DNA from: Burkholderia cenocepacia
GTDB taxonomy: Bacteria > Pseudomonadota > Gammaproteobacteria > Burkholderiales > Burkholderiaceae
DNA length: 64,000 nt
Assembly (NCBI RefSeq): GCF_014211915.1
Contig: NZ_CP060041.1
Coordinates: forward strand, 992,001 to 1,056,000
Reading direction: 5' to 3'
A model generated the notes under the pieces. It was given only the letters and a program-made list of their open reading frames with translations. It did no database searches and was not told the DNA's origin. Position 1 is the first letter of the stretch; each line of letters begins with the position of its first letter. The translations under genes were made by a program, and so were the position numbers. Shown one piece after another: positions 52,622 through 62,885 of this stretch.

Positions 52622-53458
52622 ATGGCCGAGGATCGAACTTCCTACGACGCGTTCGTCAGGTTCCTGGCGACGCCGCTGAACGACGGCCGGCCGTTCGTGC
52701 TGGAGACGCAGCACGCGGTCTCGCTGCACTTCGATCATTTCGGCACCCAGAGCTTCATGTCGCTGCGCGATCCGGTGCGGCTCGCGCTCGGCTATACGCG
52801 CGTGATGATGGGTTTCCTGCTGTTGCAGGCCGAGCCGGCGCACATCTGCATGCTCGGGCTCGGCGGCGGGTCGCTCGCGAAGTACTGCTACCGCTACCTG
52901 CCGGGCACGACGCTCGACGCGGTCGAGATCAATCCGGACGTGATCGCGCTGCGCGACGTGTTCAGGATTCCTGCCGATGATGCGCGTTTTCGCGTGGTGT
53001 GCGCGGACGGCGCGGATCATCTCGAGCGGGCGGACGTCCGGACGGACGTGATCCTGCACGATGCGTTCGTCGCCGACGGGAGGCGCGGGCGCTGTACGGG
53101 CGGCACATTTCTCGATATGTGCCGCGCGCGCCTGAGCGAATCCGGCGTGCTCGCGATCAACTTCATGGACGACGATCCGGCCTTGCCGGAGCACCTCGAG
53201 CAACTGCGATCGGTATTCGGTTCGTCGTATGCGCTGGTGCCGTGTGGCGACGACAACAACTTCGTTGCATTCGCGTGGAAGGACGGCAGCCGGCTGCCGT
53301 CGTTGCGTATCCTGCTGGAGCGGGCGCTCGCCTGCCCGCAGGCCGGCGAACTGAAGCTTGCTGCCACCGCGCGGCGCATGAAGCACGGCGAGGGCATCGA
53401 TCCGCGGCGGCTGGTGTGGCGTGCGCAATCGCACGAACGTTGGGAGATCGGCGCGTAA
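52622..53458 (+). CDS. spermidine synthase-like methyltransferase-fold protein
   Basis: 278 residues with the nucleotide-binding GLGGGSLAKYCYRYLPG loop, DAVEINPDVIALRD, and DVILHDAFVADG, in the order of spermidine synthases. The polyamine-specific residues of SpeE are not all evident, so it belongs to the broader spermidine-synthase-like group and may not make spermidine. It begins 67 bp after the PhnA-like gene and is convergent with the RHH gene, with a hairpin between. Confidence 0.8.
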   Translation: MAEDRTSYDAFVRFLATPLNDGRPFVLETQHAVSLHFDHFGTQSFMSLRDPVRLALGYTRVMMGFLLLQAEPAHICMLGLGGGSLAKYCYRYLPGTTLDAVEINPDVIALRDVFRIPADDARFRVVCADGADHLERADVRTDVILHDAFVADGRRGRCTGGTFLDMCRARLSESGVLAINFMDDDPALPEHLEQLRSVFGSSYALVPCGDDNNFVAFAWKDGSRLPSLRILLERALACPQAGELKLAATARRMKHGEGIDPRRLVWRAQSHERWEIGA

Positions 53459-53493
53459 CGGTGCCGGGGTGCCGGGGGTACCCGGCCGGCGCC

Positions 53494-53514
53494 GCGCGGC
53501 CTTGACGGCCGCGC
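53494..53514. terminator. hairpin between converging genes
   Basis: Perfect 8-bp arms GCGCGGCC (53494-53501) and GGCCGCGC (53507-53514) with a 5-nt loop, right next to the stop of the leftward RHH gene at 53515 and 36 bp after the rightward spermidine-synthase-like gene. It is well placed as a shared terminator. Confidence 0.5.
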
Positions 53515-53700
53515 TTACTTCACGCGCTTGCCGATCGCGCTGCGGGTCTTGTACGTGACGCCGTGCCGGTTGAGATATTCGCGGATCAACTGCCGGACGA
53601 CTTGCGACGGCGTAAGATCCTGCTCCGCGCAGAGCATCTCGAAGGCTTCCTTCTTCGCGGGATCGATCAGGACGGTCAGGCGGGCGGTTTTCGTTTCCAT
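53515..53700 (-). CDS. ribbon-helix-helix DNA-binding protein
   Basis: 61 residues. The N-terminal strand (KTARLTVLIDPAKKEAFEML) and helices (LTPSQVVRQLIREYLNRHG) match CopG/Arc-like ribbon-helix-helix proteins, often antitoxins or small repressors. No toxin gene is next to it. The promoter-side sequence contains AATTATAATC (near 53730), which resembles the repeat 1.6 kb away at 52050. It may control genes in this area, but that is inferred. Confidence 0.78.
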   Translation of the reverse strand: METKTARLTVLIDPAKKEAFEMLCAEQDLTPSQVVRQLIREYLNRHGVTYKTRSAIGKRVK

Positions 53701-53796
53701 GACGGGGCGAGGGTGGTCGGTATGTTAATCAAATTATAATCGATCCGCTTTCGGCGCTACCGCGCACGCACCGCGCGCACTGCCCGTGGCGCACCA

Positions 53797-54555
53797 TCAG
53801 CGTTGGCTGCGCAGCAGCGCGAGCAGGTCGTCGATCACCGGCACGATGGCGAGCGTGACGAGCACCGCGGCGAGCGGCACCGTCGACACGTAGCCCACAT
53901 GCTTGAAGCCGATGGCGCCGGCCAGGCCGCCGACGAAGAACGACGCGAGCATCGTCGCGTGTATCCGCAGTTTCGAACGGTTGGCGATTACCGCGTGCGC
54001 GTCGACGTCGATGGCCGAGCGGTTCCAGTAGAACAGCTTCCCGAGCTCGATGCCGAGGTCGGTCACGATGCCCGTGATGTGCGTCGTGCGGATTTCCGCG
54101 CCGGACAGCTTCGTGATCGTCGCGTTCTGCAGCCCCATGATGAAGCACAGCAGCGTCACGGTCACCGGCACGAAGAACGTTTCCCACAGCGCGAGGTGGC
54201 TGCCGAGCAGACCGAACAGCAACAGCAGCGCGGCTTCGACCAGCAGCGGCAGCATGAACTGGCTGTGCAGGCCCCGGCGGCGCCCCCAGTTGACGAGGAT
54301 CGCCGAGCAACTGGCGCCGATCAGGAACGACCCCAGCGAGCTGATGCCGGCGAGCGCGAGCCGCACGTCGCCGAGCGCCGTCTGGTCGGCGATCGCTGAC
54401 ACGATGCCGCTCATGTGCGACGTGTATTGCTTGACCGCGAGAAAGCCGCCGGCATTGGCCGCGCCGGCGACGAACGCGAGCGAAAACCCGAGCTGGCGGT
54501 TCGCGGTCGCGCTGCGGTGTTTTCCCGTCAGGTTTCGAAAGTACTGCGCTGGCAT
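53797..54555 (-). CDS. YoaK/DUF1275 family membrane protein
   Basis: 252 residues with about six transmembrane helices, beginning with the family start FSLAFVAGAANAGGFLAVKQYTSHMSG and the conserved TTHITGIVTDLGIELGK in the second half. The family is thought to be a transporter-like membrane protein, with no proven substrate. The ATG at 54555 is chosen; one at 54627 is in frame. A Fur-like palindrome lies 116 bp upstream. Confidence 0.88.
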   Translation of the reverse strand: MPAQYFRNLTGKHRSATANRQLGFSLAFVAGAANAGGFLAVKQYTSHMSGIVSAIADQTALGDVRLALAGISSLGSFLIGASCSAILVNWGRRRGLHSQFMLPLLVEAALLLLFGLLGSHLALWETFFVPVTVTLLCFIMGLQNATITKLSGAEIRTTHITGIVTDLGIELGKLFYWNRSAIDVDAHAVIANRSKLRIHATMLASFFVGGLAGAIGFKHVGYVSTVPLAAVLVTLAIVPVIDDLLALLRSQR

Positions 54556-54670
54556 AAGGGCTTCGCTCGATCGTCGCGGATTCGCGGGCACAGGCGGAAA
54601 ACCGGTGCCGGGCGGCGTGACGGGCACGCGGCTTGCACCGGATACCGGGCTGTCGAATCATGTGATGAAC

Positions 54671-54689
54671 ATGATAATGTCATTATCAT
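54671..54689. promoter_or_regulatory. A+T-rich palindrome resembling a metalloregulator box
   Basis: Perfect arms ATGATAAT (54671-54678) and ATTATCAT (54682-54689) with a 3-bp centre (GTC), in the gap between the leftward DUF1275 gene and the rightward membrane gene. It resembles the inverted arms of Fur/Zur-type sites, though the centre is longer than the one base between the arms of the usual 7-1-7 Fur motif. It stands out in this GC-rich sequence and could control both directions. Confidence 0.5.
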
Positions 54690-54797
54690 ACCCTGTTGGC
54701 CGGATGGTGCTTTCAGTACAATGGTGCAATGCGCCACCGGCCGGCTGTTTCGCCGCTGCGCGGCGCGCGCCTGCGATTTCCTTCTGCCCACCGCTTC

Positions 54798-55148
54798 ATG
54801 ACCCCGATCAAGTTCATCCTTCGCTACACGGCGATCCCGTTCACGGCCATCGTCGCCGTGGTGATCTGGACTGTCATACCATCGTCGAAAGAGATCGATG
54901 CGAGACAATACGCGGCGCTGTCGCGCGCGTACGCGAGTTTCCCGCTGCCGTTTAGGCGCGAGATCTCGGACACGATGGCGCACGGCACGATCAACGACCG
55001 GCGCTACCAGGCGCTGGTGCGCGATTCGCTGGGCAATGGCGTCGCGCTGGACTGGCCGGCGTCGGGCGTCGGCGGAGTCGCCGACGAGCGGCAAAAACTG
55101 GCCGAACTGATTCAGGCCGATTCGGATCTTCAAAGGCAACGGCAATGA
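54798..55148 (+). CDS. hypothetical single-pass membrane protein
   Basis: 116 residues: an N-terminal transmembrane segment (YTAIPFTAIVAVVIWTVI), then a hydrophilic domain (KEIDARQYAALSRAYASFPLP and FRREISDTMAHGTINDRRY). I do not recognise a family. The ATG at 54798 is preferred over 54729 because the upstream part is arginine-rich. The stop overlaps the next start (ATGA), so the two are co-translated. Confidence 0.75.
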   Translation: MTPIKFILRYTAIPFTAIVAVVIWTVIPSSKEIDARQYAALSRAYASFPLPFRREISDTMAHGTINDRRYQALVRDSLGNGVALDWPASGVGGVADERQKLAELIQADSDLQRQRQ

Positions 55149-55357
55149 AAACCCTGCTGGTTTCTGTGGCATTCGCGATGATCATCGCGAGCCTGATCTT
55201 CGCGCTGTACTTCATGAATCACGATCGCGGCAAGTCCAAGCGGATGGCGTGGTCGCTCGCCGCGCGCGTCGGGTTGTCGGTCACGCTGTTCCTGTCGCTG
55301 CTGATCGCGTACAAGCTCGGCTGGATCGAGCCGACCGGGTTGCCGATCGGGCGCTGA
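55145..55357 (+). CDS. DUF2909-like twin-transmembrane protein
   Basis: 70 residues with two hydrophobic segments (LLVSVAFAMIIASLIFALYF and VGLSVTLFLSLLIAYKL) separated by a basic loop (NHDRGKSKRM). This is the twin-TM DUF2909 pattern. It starts within the ATGA overlap with the preceding gene. Function unknown; DUF2909 genes often neighbour SURF1 and cytochrome oxidase genes, but not here. Confidence 0.78.
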   Translation: MKTLLVSVAFAMIIASLIFALYFMNHDRGKSKRMAWSLAARVGLSVTLFLSLLIAYKLGWIEPTGLPIGR

Positions 55358-55473
55358 CGCGCGGTTGCCGCGCCGGGCGGTTCGATTCCGCGTGATCGCG
55401 CCGAAGCGGACTTGACGGCGAGCACCGGTGGTCGATCAGCCCGACGAGGCGGTTCGACCGGGGCAGGCAACCG

Positions 55474-57149
<1,676 letters not shown>

Positions 57150-57153
<4 letters not shown>

Positions 57154-58019
57154 GCCGCCTCCCGATGTTCGAAGCGCGCCTGCCAGTAGCCGCCGAGCGC
57201 GTTCACCGCGATCACGGCCGCGGTGATCGCGAGGCCGGGCCATACGGCGATCCACCACGCGTTGTACAGATAGTTGCGGCCCTCGGCGAGCATCAATCCC
57301 CATTCCGCGGCGGGCGGCTGCGGTCCCATCCCCAGGAAGCTCAGTCCCGACGTGCCGATGATCGCGGTGCCCATCCCGATCGTCGCGAGTACCGGTACCT
57401 GCGCGATCGCATGCGGCAACACGTGCCGCCACACCAGCACCGCCGGCGCGAGGCCGAGCGTGCGCGCGTGTTCGACATAGCCGGATGCCGCGACGACGAA
57501 GGTCTGTGCCCGCACCACGCGTGCGAAGCGCGGCACCGACGCGACGCCGAGCGCGAACACGAGGTTGACTGCGCCGGGGCCGGTGAACGAGATCAGCATC
57601 AGCGCGAGCAGCAGGTCGGGAAACGCGGACACGACGTCGAGCACGCGCGTGATCAGTTCGTCGAGCCAGCCGCGCGCGAGGCCGGCGAACAGCCCGAGCG
57701 CGGTGCCGAACAGCGTCGCGACGCCGATCGCGGCCGCGCTGATCGACAGCGAGTAGCGGGCGCCGTACACCACCCGCGAGAAGATGTCGCGGCCGAGCTG
57801 ATCGGTGCCGAGCCAGTGCTCGGCGCTGCTGCCGAGCTGCGCGGATAGCGGATCGGCCGCCAGCGGGTCGTAGTGCGCGAGCCAGCCCGGTGCGACGACG
57901 GCGATCGCGTTCAGCAGCAGATAGACGGCGGCGAGCGCGAGGCCCGGATGGCGGCGCAGCCAGCCGGCGGCGGCGAATGTCGCGGGCGGGCGCAACGTGA
58001 AGTCGATGGGCGTGGACAT
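57150..58019 (-). CDS. peptide-type ABC transporter permease (DppC-like)
   Basis: 289 residues with about six transmembrane helices. LGTDQLGRDIFSRVVYGAR (near residue 90) and the EAA-type loop EHARTLGLAPAVLVWRHVLPHAI are typical of DppC/OppC permeases. Its stop overlaps the start of the ATPase gene by 4 bp (ATGA). It forms the inner-membrane channel with the DppB-like permease, whose gene is just upstream with a 13-bp gap. Confidence 0.93.
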
Positions 58020-58032
58020 CGAAGTTTCCGGT

Positions 58033-59043
58033 TCAACGCGCTGCGCGGCGATCGCGCAGGCGGGGATCGATCAGCAGGTACAGCAGGTCGACGGCCGTGC
58101 TGAGCGCGACATAGATGGCCGCCGACAGGATCGCGATCGCGAGGATCACCGGCATGTCTTTCGACAGCACCGCGTCGACCGTCACCTTGCCGAGGCCGGG
58201 CCGGCCGAACACCTGCTCGGTGATCACCGCGCCGCTCAGCAGGCCGCCGACGAGCCAGCCGGCGAGCGTGACGGCCGGCAGCGCCGCGTGGCGCAGCGCA
58301 TGGCGCACGCGCAGCGCGAGTCCGCCGATACCCCACGAACGTACCGTCAGCGCGTACGGCTCGTCGAGCGCGCGCTCGATGCCTTGCCGCAGTACGCGGC
58401 CGATCACCGCGCCCTGCGCGAGCCCGAGCGACAGCGCGGGCAGGACGAGCGACGCGAAGCCGCGATCGCCGGCTACCGGGAACAGCTTCAGCGTAAAGCT
58501 GAACACGAACAGCAGCATGATGCCGAGCCAGAACGACGGCGTCGACGCGAGCAGCAGTTCGACGCCCGACGCGGCGCGGCCGGCCCAGCGGCGGCCGGCG
58601 GTCAGCACCGCGAGGCCGACCGCGAACACGATCGTCACCACCAGCGCCGCGCCCGTCAGTTTCAGCGTCGGCCACAGCTGGCCGAGCACGAGCGGCGCGA
58701 CGTCGGTGTTCAGAATGTACGAGCGGCCGAACTCGCCGTGCAGCACGCGCCACAGGTAATGCACGTATTGCAGCGCAAGCGGCTCGTCGAGCCCCCATTC
58801 CTGGCGGATCGCGGCTTCGATCTCCGGCGTGCTCAACTGCTCGCCGATCAGGATGCTGACGATATCGCCCGGCGCGAGATGCACGGCGGCGAACGACAGC
58901 GTCACCGCGGCCCACAGCACGAGCGCGCCGGTGGCGAGCCGCGTCGCGATCGGCGAACGCAGCCAGCGGCGCCATGCGGCCGGCGGCGCAGCGGCAGGCC
59001 GCGCGTCCGGGACGGAGACGAAAGCGGACGACGGACGGTTCAT
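58033..59043 (-). CDS. peptide-type ABC transporter permease (DppB-like)
   Basis: 336 residues. An N-terminal transmembrane segment (LATGALVLWAAVTLSFAAVH), then GDIVSILIG, the EAA loop and GRPGLGKVTVDAVLSKDMPVILA near the C-terminus fit DppB/OppB permeases. It is the second gene of a leftward operon that starts with the solute-binding protein. Confidence 0.93.
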   Translation of the reverse strand: MNRPSSAFVSVPDARPAAAPPAAWRRWLRSPIATRLATGALVLWAAVTLSFAAVHLAPGDIVSILIGEQLSTPEIEAAIRQEWGLDEPLALQYVHYLWRVLHGEFGRSYILNTDVAPLVLGQLWPTLKLTGAALVVTIVFAVGLAVLTAGRRWAGRAASGVELLLASTPSFWLGIMLLFVFSFTLKLFPVAGDRGFASLVLPALSLGLAQGAVIGRVLRQGIERALDEPYALTVRSWGIGGLALRVRHALRHAALPAVTLAGWLVGGLLSGAVITEQVFGRPGLGKVTVDAVLSKDMPVILAIAILSAAIYVALSTAVDLLYLLIDPRLRDRRAAR

Positions 59044-59104
59044 GGTCGATTCTCCTGTCGGGGCGGCGCGATGGGCGATGCGAAGCAGGCCGGCAAGCGT
59101 CGGC

Positions 59105-60745
59105 TTACTTCTTCACCCACACGTCGTACGGGTTCTCGGGCATCTGCGCGAACGAGCGGAAGCGCAGGCCCTGGACCGCCTTCGCGGCGGCGATCTGGTC
59201 TTCCGGCTCGTACAGCGGCAGCGCGTACGCCTGCTCGTTGATCGCGAAGTGCTGCAGCTCGCCGTACAGCTTCTTGCGCTCGGCGACGTTCTGCGTGCGC
59301 GCGGCCGCCTGCAGCCAGCGCGTCAGCTCGGGCGCCGCCGCACGGCTGTAGTTCAGCGCGCCGCCGCGATCGACGGGCAGGTAGTGGCCTTCGATATCGA
59401 TACCGTCCGGCGGCGTGTTCGAGTTCGCGATCGAGCCGAACTTGCCGCTCTTGCGCGCCTCGACGTACGTGCCGTCGTCGACGTACTGGATCTTCAGGTC
59501 CACGCCGAGTCGTTGCCGCGCTTGCGCCTGCAGCGCCTGCAGCAGCACGTCGCGCTGGTCGCGCACGGTCGCCTGCGCCTGGACGACCGCGATCGTCAGC
59601 CGCTCGCCGTTCTTCGTGCGGAAGCCGCCGCTGTCGCGTGCGCTCCAGCCGGCTTCGTCGAGCAGCTGGTTCGCGAGCTTCGGGTTGTTGCCGTAGGTCT
59701 TTTCGATCGACGCGTCGTAGAACGGATCGATCGGCGACGTGATGCCCCATGCGCGCGTGCGCTCGCCGCGGTAGATCGATTGCACGATGCCGGTCGTGTC
59801 GAGCCCTTCGAGCAGCGCGCGGCGCACCTTCACGTCCTGCGTCGGGCCGTAGCCGACGTTCAGGAACAGCGAGTACGGCGTGCCGGTGTTGAGCGCGCGG
59901 CGGTAGGTGAAATCGGCGTTCTTGCGGATCAGCGCGGCGTCGTTGCCGGACACGCCCTCGATCACGTCGACCTGGCCGGACAGCAGCGCGCCGGTGCGGA
60001 CCGACGATTCGGGCAGGAACCGGTAGACGACCCGGTCGAGATACGCGGGGCCCTGGTGGCCGGCGGTCGGCGGCGCCCAGCGATAGTCGGGATTCTTCGC
60101 GAACTCGATTTCCTGGCCCTTCACGTAGCGGCGCAGGATGAACGGGCCGGTGCCCGCGATGTCGGGGCCGCCCGATTTCAGGCCGGGCCGGTCGAACGCG
60201 TTCGGCGACAGCAGCGGCAGCCGGCCGGCGAACGTCAGGAACGGCGCATACGGCGCGTCGAGCGTGATGACGACCGTGTGCTCGTCCGGCGTCTTGACGT
60301 CGGCGACGTGCGAGATCAGCCGCGCGAGCTGGCTGCCGGCCGCATACGACAATTCGCGCGCATTCAGGAAATTGCGGGCGACGGCCTTCGCGTCGAACGG
60401 CGCGCCGTCGGTGAATTTCACGCCGTCGCGCAGCGTGAACGTATAGGTCTTGCCGTCGGCGGAGATCTTGTAGCCGGTCGCGAGCCACGGCACGTAGCTG
60501 CCGTCGGGCTTCTGCGCGAGCAGGCTTTCGTACGCGTTGCGCAGCAGCAGCTCGACCTTGTCCTGGCCGTTCAGTTGCGGGTTCAGCGTACGGGGCTCGG
60601 TTTCGACGCCCCAGGTCAGCGTGCCGCCCGCGACGGGCGCGCCCTGGGCGAAAGCCGCATGCGGCAGCGCGAGCGCGAGCAACAGCGCAGCCGATACGGT
60701 GCGGCGCGACGCGCGCAGCGCGGAATCCGGAAATGCGAATGTCAT
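59105..60745 (-). CDS. peptide-type ABC transporter, periplasmic solute-binding protein
   Basis: 546 residues with a signal peptide (SAALLLALALPHAAFA, cleavage near residue 33) and the SBP_bac_5 start GGTLTWGVETEPRTLNPQ. It includes the family signature region FTLRDGVKFTDGAPFDAKAV. It binds the transported compound in the periplasm. The genes next to it (acetyltransferase, flavin monooxygenases) suggest a sulfur-containing or modified amino acid or peptide, but no ligand can be read from sequence. Confidence 0.93.
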   Translation of the reverse strand: MTFAFPDSALRASRRTVSAALLLALALPHAAFAQGAPVAGGTLTWGVETEPRTLNPQLNGQDKVELLLRNAYESLLAQKPDGSYVPWLATGYKISADGKTYTFTLRDGVKFTDGAPFDAKAVARNFLNARELSYAAGSQLARLISHVADVKTPDEHTVVITLDAPYAPFLTFAGRLPLLSPNAFDRPGLKSGGPDIAGTGPFILRRYVKGQEIEFAKNPDYRWAPPTAGHQGPAYLDRVVYRFLPESSVRTGALLSGQVDVIEGVSGNDAALIRKNADFTYRRALNTGTPYSLFLNVGYGPTQDVKVRRALLEGLDTTGIVQSIYRGERTRAWGITSPIDPFYDASIEKTYGNNPKLANQLLDEAGWSARDSGGFRTKNGERLTIAVVQAQATVRDQRDVLLQALQAQARQRLGVDLKIQYVDDGTYVEARKSGKFGSIANSNTPPDGIDIEGHYLPVDRGGALNYSRAAAPELTRWLQAAARTQNVAERKKLYGELQHFAINEQAYALPLYEPEDQIAAAKAVQGLRFRSFAQMPENPYDVWVKK

Positions 60746-60811
60746 GCGAGAAAGCCTTTTACGAGGTGGATAGCGGTGGATGCGGTTCGCTTAGTCGCGC
60801 GGCACGTCACT

Positions 60812-61387
60812 TCATGCGTTCGCGTGGATGCGCTCGTGGTCCCGGGCGGTATCGTCCGCTGTCGGGGCCGGATAGAGATCCGGGATCAGGATTTTTCTCA
60901 GCCAGACGAGCGGCGTGCCGAGCGCGTTCGTCGAGCGGTCGAACGGCTGGTAGCCACCGCGCTCGTAGTACGACTGCAACCACGGATGGTTGGTCGCGGT
61001 CGCGAGGTACGTTGCAGGCGCCTTGATTTGCGACGCCAGGAACCGCGTCTCGACGTGCGCGATCAGTGCGTTTCCGAATCCTTGTCGCTTGAACGCGGGG
61101 GCGACCGCGAACCAGTGCAGGAACGGATAGGGCGTGCGATGGCGTTCGCCGGACACCCACGGAAACCGCACGGTCAACGTGGCCGCGAGCGTCGTGCGGC
61201 CGTCGGGTGTCGCGTGTTCGAGCACGAACGTCGTTTCGCGCGCGACGGTCTGCGCGACGCGTTCGATCGGCGAGCGCGTGATCGTGAAGTGCACGCCCTG
61301 CGCGGCGAGCGGCGCGTAGGCGTCCTGCAGCAACGCGTAGACGGCCGGCACGTCGTCCGCGCCGGCGATGCGGATCGTATCGGTCAT
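60812..61387 (-). CDS. GNAT acetyltransferase of the transporter cluster
   Basis: 191 residues. DTIRIAGADDVPAVYALLQDAYAPL at the N-terminus, the acetyl-CoA region APAFKRQGFGNALIAHVE and LATATNHPWLQSYYERGGYQP near the C-terminus are GNAT features. The start overlaps the stop of the flavin monooxygenase gene by 4 bp (ATGA). In comparable organosulfur operons an acetyltransferase acts on the amino acid before oxidation; that role here is inferred. Confidence 0.88.
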   Translation of the reverse strand: MTDTIRIAGADDVPAVYALLQDAYAPLAAQGVHFTITRSPIERVAQTVARETTFVLEHATPDGRTTLAATLTVRFPWVSGERHRTPYPFLHWFAVAPAFKRQGFGNALIAHVETRFLASQIKAPATYLATATNHPWLQSYYERGGYQPFDRSTNALGTPLVWLRKILIPDLYPAPTADDTARDHERIHANA

Positions 61388-62553
61388 GGCGCGGTGCCTT
61401 CGAAGTCCGGTTGATGCGTGGTCGTGCGCGCGTGCGGGGCTCGCGCGTTCGATCCGCCGAGCGTGTCGCGCGCCGCCGCGGTGTCGTGATCGTCGTCGGC
61501 AGGGACGCCGGCGAGCAACCGCAGCGACGCAATCCGCGGCGCGGCATCGGCGACCGGCGTGTCGACGACGAATTCGGCAATCCCGTGACGACGATGCAAT
61601 GCGTCGAACTCGCGCAGCACGTCGTCGCGCGTGCCGTGCACGATCCGCGTTTCGCGCGGCTCGATCCGGTGCGGGCCGCCGCCGGCCTGACGAATGTATG
61701 CATGCGCCTGTTCGAGGCTGCCGACGTTGACGCCGGGTGTGTCGCCCACCTGCACGCGAAAGCCCTGATGTCCGCTCGCGAGTTGCGCCGCCGCGTCGCG
61801 GGTGTCGGCGACGATCGCGGAGACGGCCAGCAGCGGCGTGCGGCCGCCCGACGCCTGGCGATAAGTGTCGAACGTGCGTTCCAGATCCGTCGCGGAGGCA
61901 TTCAGGTGCGACGCGTAGACGAACGCCCAGCCGAGCCGCGCGGCGAGCGCGGCGCTTTCCGCGCTCGCGCCGAGCAGGAACGGTTGCGCGGGCTCGGGCG
62001 GGCGTGGCGTCGCATGCAGCGTAGCGCCACCATCCTGGCCGGCTGCATCGGCTGTCGCATCGTCACCCTTGAGATGGCGATTCAACTCGTCGGCCAGATC
62101 GGCGAACGACGCGCGCCGCGCCGGATCGTAGCCGGCCTGCAGCACACGCGTCGACAGCGGCAGGCCGCCCGGCGCCTTGCCGATGCCGAGATCGACGCGA
62201 CCGGGCGCGAGCGACGCGAGCAGGTTGAAGTTTTCCGCGATCTTGTATGGACTGTAGTGCTGCAGCATCACGCCGCCCGATCCGACCCGAATGCGTCGCG
62301 TATGCGCGAGCACGTGGGCGATCAGGATTTCCGGCGACGGGCACGCGAGCGCGGCGGTGTTGTGATGTTCGGCGAGCCAGTAGCGGTGATAGCCGGCCGT
62401 ATCGGCGAAGCGTGCGAGCGATACGCTGCGCGCCAGTGCGTCGGCGGCGGTTTCTCCAGGTGCGGCGGGGCTCTTGTCGAGCACGCTCAAGCGGAACGGC
62501 AGCGCGGACAAAGCGGACAAATCGAAGTGGGAACGGAGGGCGTCGAACGTCAT
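61384..62553 (-). CDS. luciferase-like (LLM) flavin monooxygenase
   Basis: 389 residues of the luciferase-like monooxygenase superfamily (LSVLDKSPAAPG; GYHRYWLAEHHNTAALA; VGSGGVMLQHYSPYKIAE; PGRVDLGIGKAPGG), in the MsnO8-like branch that lacks a fused reductase. It uses reduced flavin and O2. The 36 C-terminal residues are low-complexity and may be disordered. It is divergent from another LLM gene of the NtaA/DszA type and coupled to the GNAT gene downstream. Its likely job is C-S bond oxidation of the imported compound, which is inferred. Confidence 0.9.
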   Translation of the reverse strand: MTFDALRSHFDLSALSALPFRLSVLDKSPAAPGETAADALARSVSLARFADTAGYHRYWLAEHHNTAALACPSPEILIAHVLAHTRRIRVGSGGVMLQHYSPYKIAENFNLLASLAPGRVDLGIGKAPGGLPLSTRVLQAGYDPARRASFADLADELNRHLKGDDATADAAGQDGGATLHATPRPPEPAQPFLLGASAESAALAARLGWAFVYASHLNASATDLERTFDTYRQASGGRTPLLAVSAIVADTRDAAAQLASGHQGFRVQVGDTPGVNVGSLEQAHAYIRQAGGGPHRIEPRETRIVHGTRDDVLREFDALHRRHGIAEFVVDTPVADAAPRIASLRLLAGVPADDDHDTAAARDTLGGSNARAPHARTTTHQPDFEGTAP

Positions 62554-62885
62554 GATGATGCGATCGGCGCGGGTCGAAACGGCCTGATCAACGGATTTTG
62601 CATGCCGAATTATTTTGCGTCGACGTTCGCACGGTCAAACAATCAAGAAGAATATCGAAAGCCGAAAATATTCGTTCCGGCCGCCCGGGGGGCTTGCGCT
62701 ATGGTCGTTGGCTGCGCGCCTCGCGGCGCGTGCGTGGAGCCTGCCCGACGATCCGACGCGCGTACGCTCGCCGTCGCGCTGTTCGCGGGCACGCTCCGAT
62801 TCTCCGATCGAACGGAATCACGAGGAATGCGAATGAACCAGCAACGCGAACGACGTAAGGCCCTCACGGCGACCGGAGCCGCGTC
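62554..62885. other. divergent promoter region between two monooxygenase genes
   Basis: 332 bp between divergent genes, with lower G+C than the neighbours at 62585-62680. An inverted repeat GAATAT / ATATTC (62650-62655 and 62668-62673, 12-bp spacer) lies near the middle, a possible operator shared by both directions. No gene is supported. Confidence 0.5.
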
